Positions 63,530 through 64,000 of a stretch of 64,000 nt of DNA are shown piece after piece (positions within the stretch are counted from its first letter, which is position 1; every line of letters starts with the position of its first letter). Source of the stretch: UBA10438 sp964432155 (GTDB taxonomy: Bacteria; Bacteroidota; Ignavibacteria; Kapaibacteriales; Kapaibacteriaceae). Location: assembly GCA_964432155.1 (NCBI GenBank), contig CAYSMF010000006.1, forward strand, positions 58,806-122,805, in the 5' to 3' direction. Position numbers and translations under genes: made by a program. The notes below the pieces were generated by a model, which saw only the letters and a program-made list of their open reading frames with translations, searched no databases and was not told where the DNA came from.

Positions 63530-64000
63530 GTACGTCGATGTGGTTTCAATCGTGGTTCGAATCGCCATGGTACATGCGTCTCTACCGACATCGCACAGAA
63601 GAAGAAGCGCGTGAAGCAGTGGACCTTGTCGCACGCCATGCGCACGTCGAGCGTGGCACGCGCGTGCTCGACCTCTGCTGCGGATACGGTCGACACGCAC
63701 TAGCGCTTGCCGAAGCGGGCTACGTCGTAACTGGACTTGATGGGTCGGCCTATTTGATTGAGCGAGCGCAGGAGCTCTATCCCCACCCGAACGTCACCTA
63801 CGTGCGTGGCGATATGCGGGGTCCGTTTCCCGGAGCCCCCTATCACGCCATCGCAAACTTCTTTACCAGCTTCGGCTACTTTGATACACATGAGGAGAAC
63901 CTTCAGGTTCTCAAGACAGTGCGTGCGTCACTGGTGGAGGGTGGCGTGTTCGTGATGGACTTCTTCAATGCGCAACGGGTGCGGACGACGTTAGAGCCTG
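63526..64000 (+). CDS. class I SAM-dependent methyltransferase, 5' part
   Basis: The frame is open from ATG 63526 to the end of the window (158 residues), so only the N-terminal part is visible. It reads MSTSMWFQSWFESPWYMRLYRHRT, then motif I VLDLCCGYGRHALALAEAGY, an acidic strand GLDGSAYLIERAQE, and GVFVMDFFN. The opening WF.SP.Y...Y..R..EEA is typical of a small-molecule methyltransferase family often next to RecR. Substrate unknown. It overlaps the recR stop by 4 bases. Confidence 0.85.
   Translation, partial: MSTSMWFQSWFESPWYMRLYRHRTEEEAREAVDLVARHAHVERGTRVLDLCCGYGRHALALAEAGYVVTGLDGSAYLIERAQELYPHPNVTYVRGDMRGPFPGAPYHAIANFFTSFGYFDTHEENLQVLKTVRASLVEGGVFVMDFFNAQRVRTTLEP

Noticed and set aside
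1..64000. tRNA, rRNA or CRISPR sequences
   Set aside because: No TPsiC-like GGTTCRANTCC arms in a suitable context, no rRNA conserved cores and no regularly spaced repeats were seen.

Overview
The window reads as a bacterial chromosome segment of the Bacteroidota/Chlorobi (FCB) group. Six large secreted proteins end in what looks like a type IX secretion (T9SS) sorting domain. Several promoters carry a TAnnTTTG -7 box with TTG about 19-20 bases upstream, few genes show a strong Shine-Dalgarno, and DUF5683, DUF6438 and menaquinone-type UbiE/MenG proteins are present. The moderately high GC and gene content would suit a Kapabacteria/Ignavibacteria-like lineage, but that assignment is a low-confidence inference.

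Region 1 (1-12245, + strand) is a tightly packed housekeeping run: an RDD membrane protein tail, tryptophan 2,3-dioxygenase, ComF, a secreted Xaa-Pro aminopeptidase, a GlmM-type hexose-phosphate mutase, a 1002-residue protein that looks like a restriction-modification fusion with both active sites eroded, DprA, type 2 IPP isomerase, a polyprenyl diphosphate synthase and MurD. It mixes cell-wall precursor, isoprenoid and competence functions.

Region 2 (12232-19880) is accessory and visibly more AT-rich in its right half. Two divergent two-gene cassettes, each a Cys-rich secreted protein followed by a roughly 800-residue secreted protein, flank an IS3-family element (15463-16726). That element has recognisable inverted repeats, an intact orfB and a frameshifted orfA.

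Region 3 (20097-31633) holds an ABC-2 exporter operon with a LolA-like protein, a DoxX/DUF417-like membrane protein, xthA and pyrE, a 1494-residue secreted multidomain protein (choice-of-anchor I propeller, phytase-like insert, five Ig-like domains, sorting domain), a DUF6438 lipoprotein, menG/ubiE and a carotenoid-isomerase-like flavoprotein.

Region 4 (31647-45828) has a large BNR-repeat secreted protein, a small membrane protein, two tandem LOG-family proteins, a full-length four-domain ABC exporter with the hallmarks of eukaryotic ABCC/MRP proteins, murB, a secreted metzincin protease and fumC.

Region 5 (45869-51841) is an efflux locus in which the RND pump and the TolC-like outer-membrane channel are one polypeptide, preceded by its membrane fusion protein. 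A divergent small periplasmic heavy-metal-associated protein with a strong terminator lies next to it.

Region 6 (51873-64000) holds gcvP, hrpB, a secreted protein with sorting domain, an FtsB/DivIC-like protein, a RidA that may be a lipoprotein, a DUF5683 protein, a double-OmpA-domain outer membrane protein, a YbjN-like/PspA pair, recR and the start of a methyltransferase gene.

I found no rRNA, tRNA or CRISPR array, and no gene-free stretch longer than 300 bases. The signals most worth following are the degenerate restriction-modification protein between glmM and dprA, a strongly over-represented heptamer AGGGGGC found in most genes, the duplicated Cys-rich cassettes, the ABCC-like exporter and the RND-TolC fusion.
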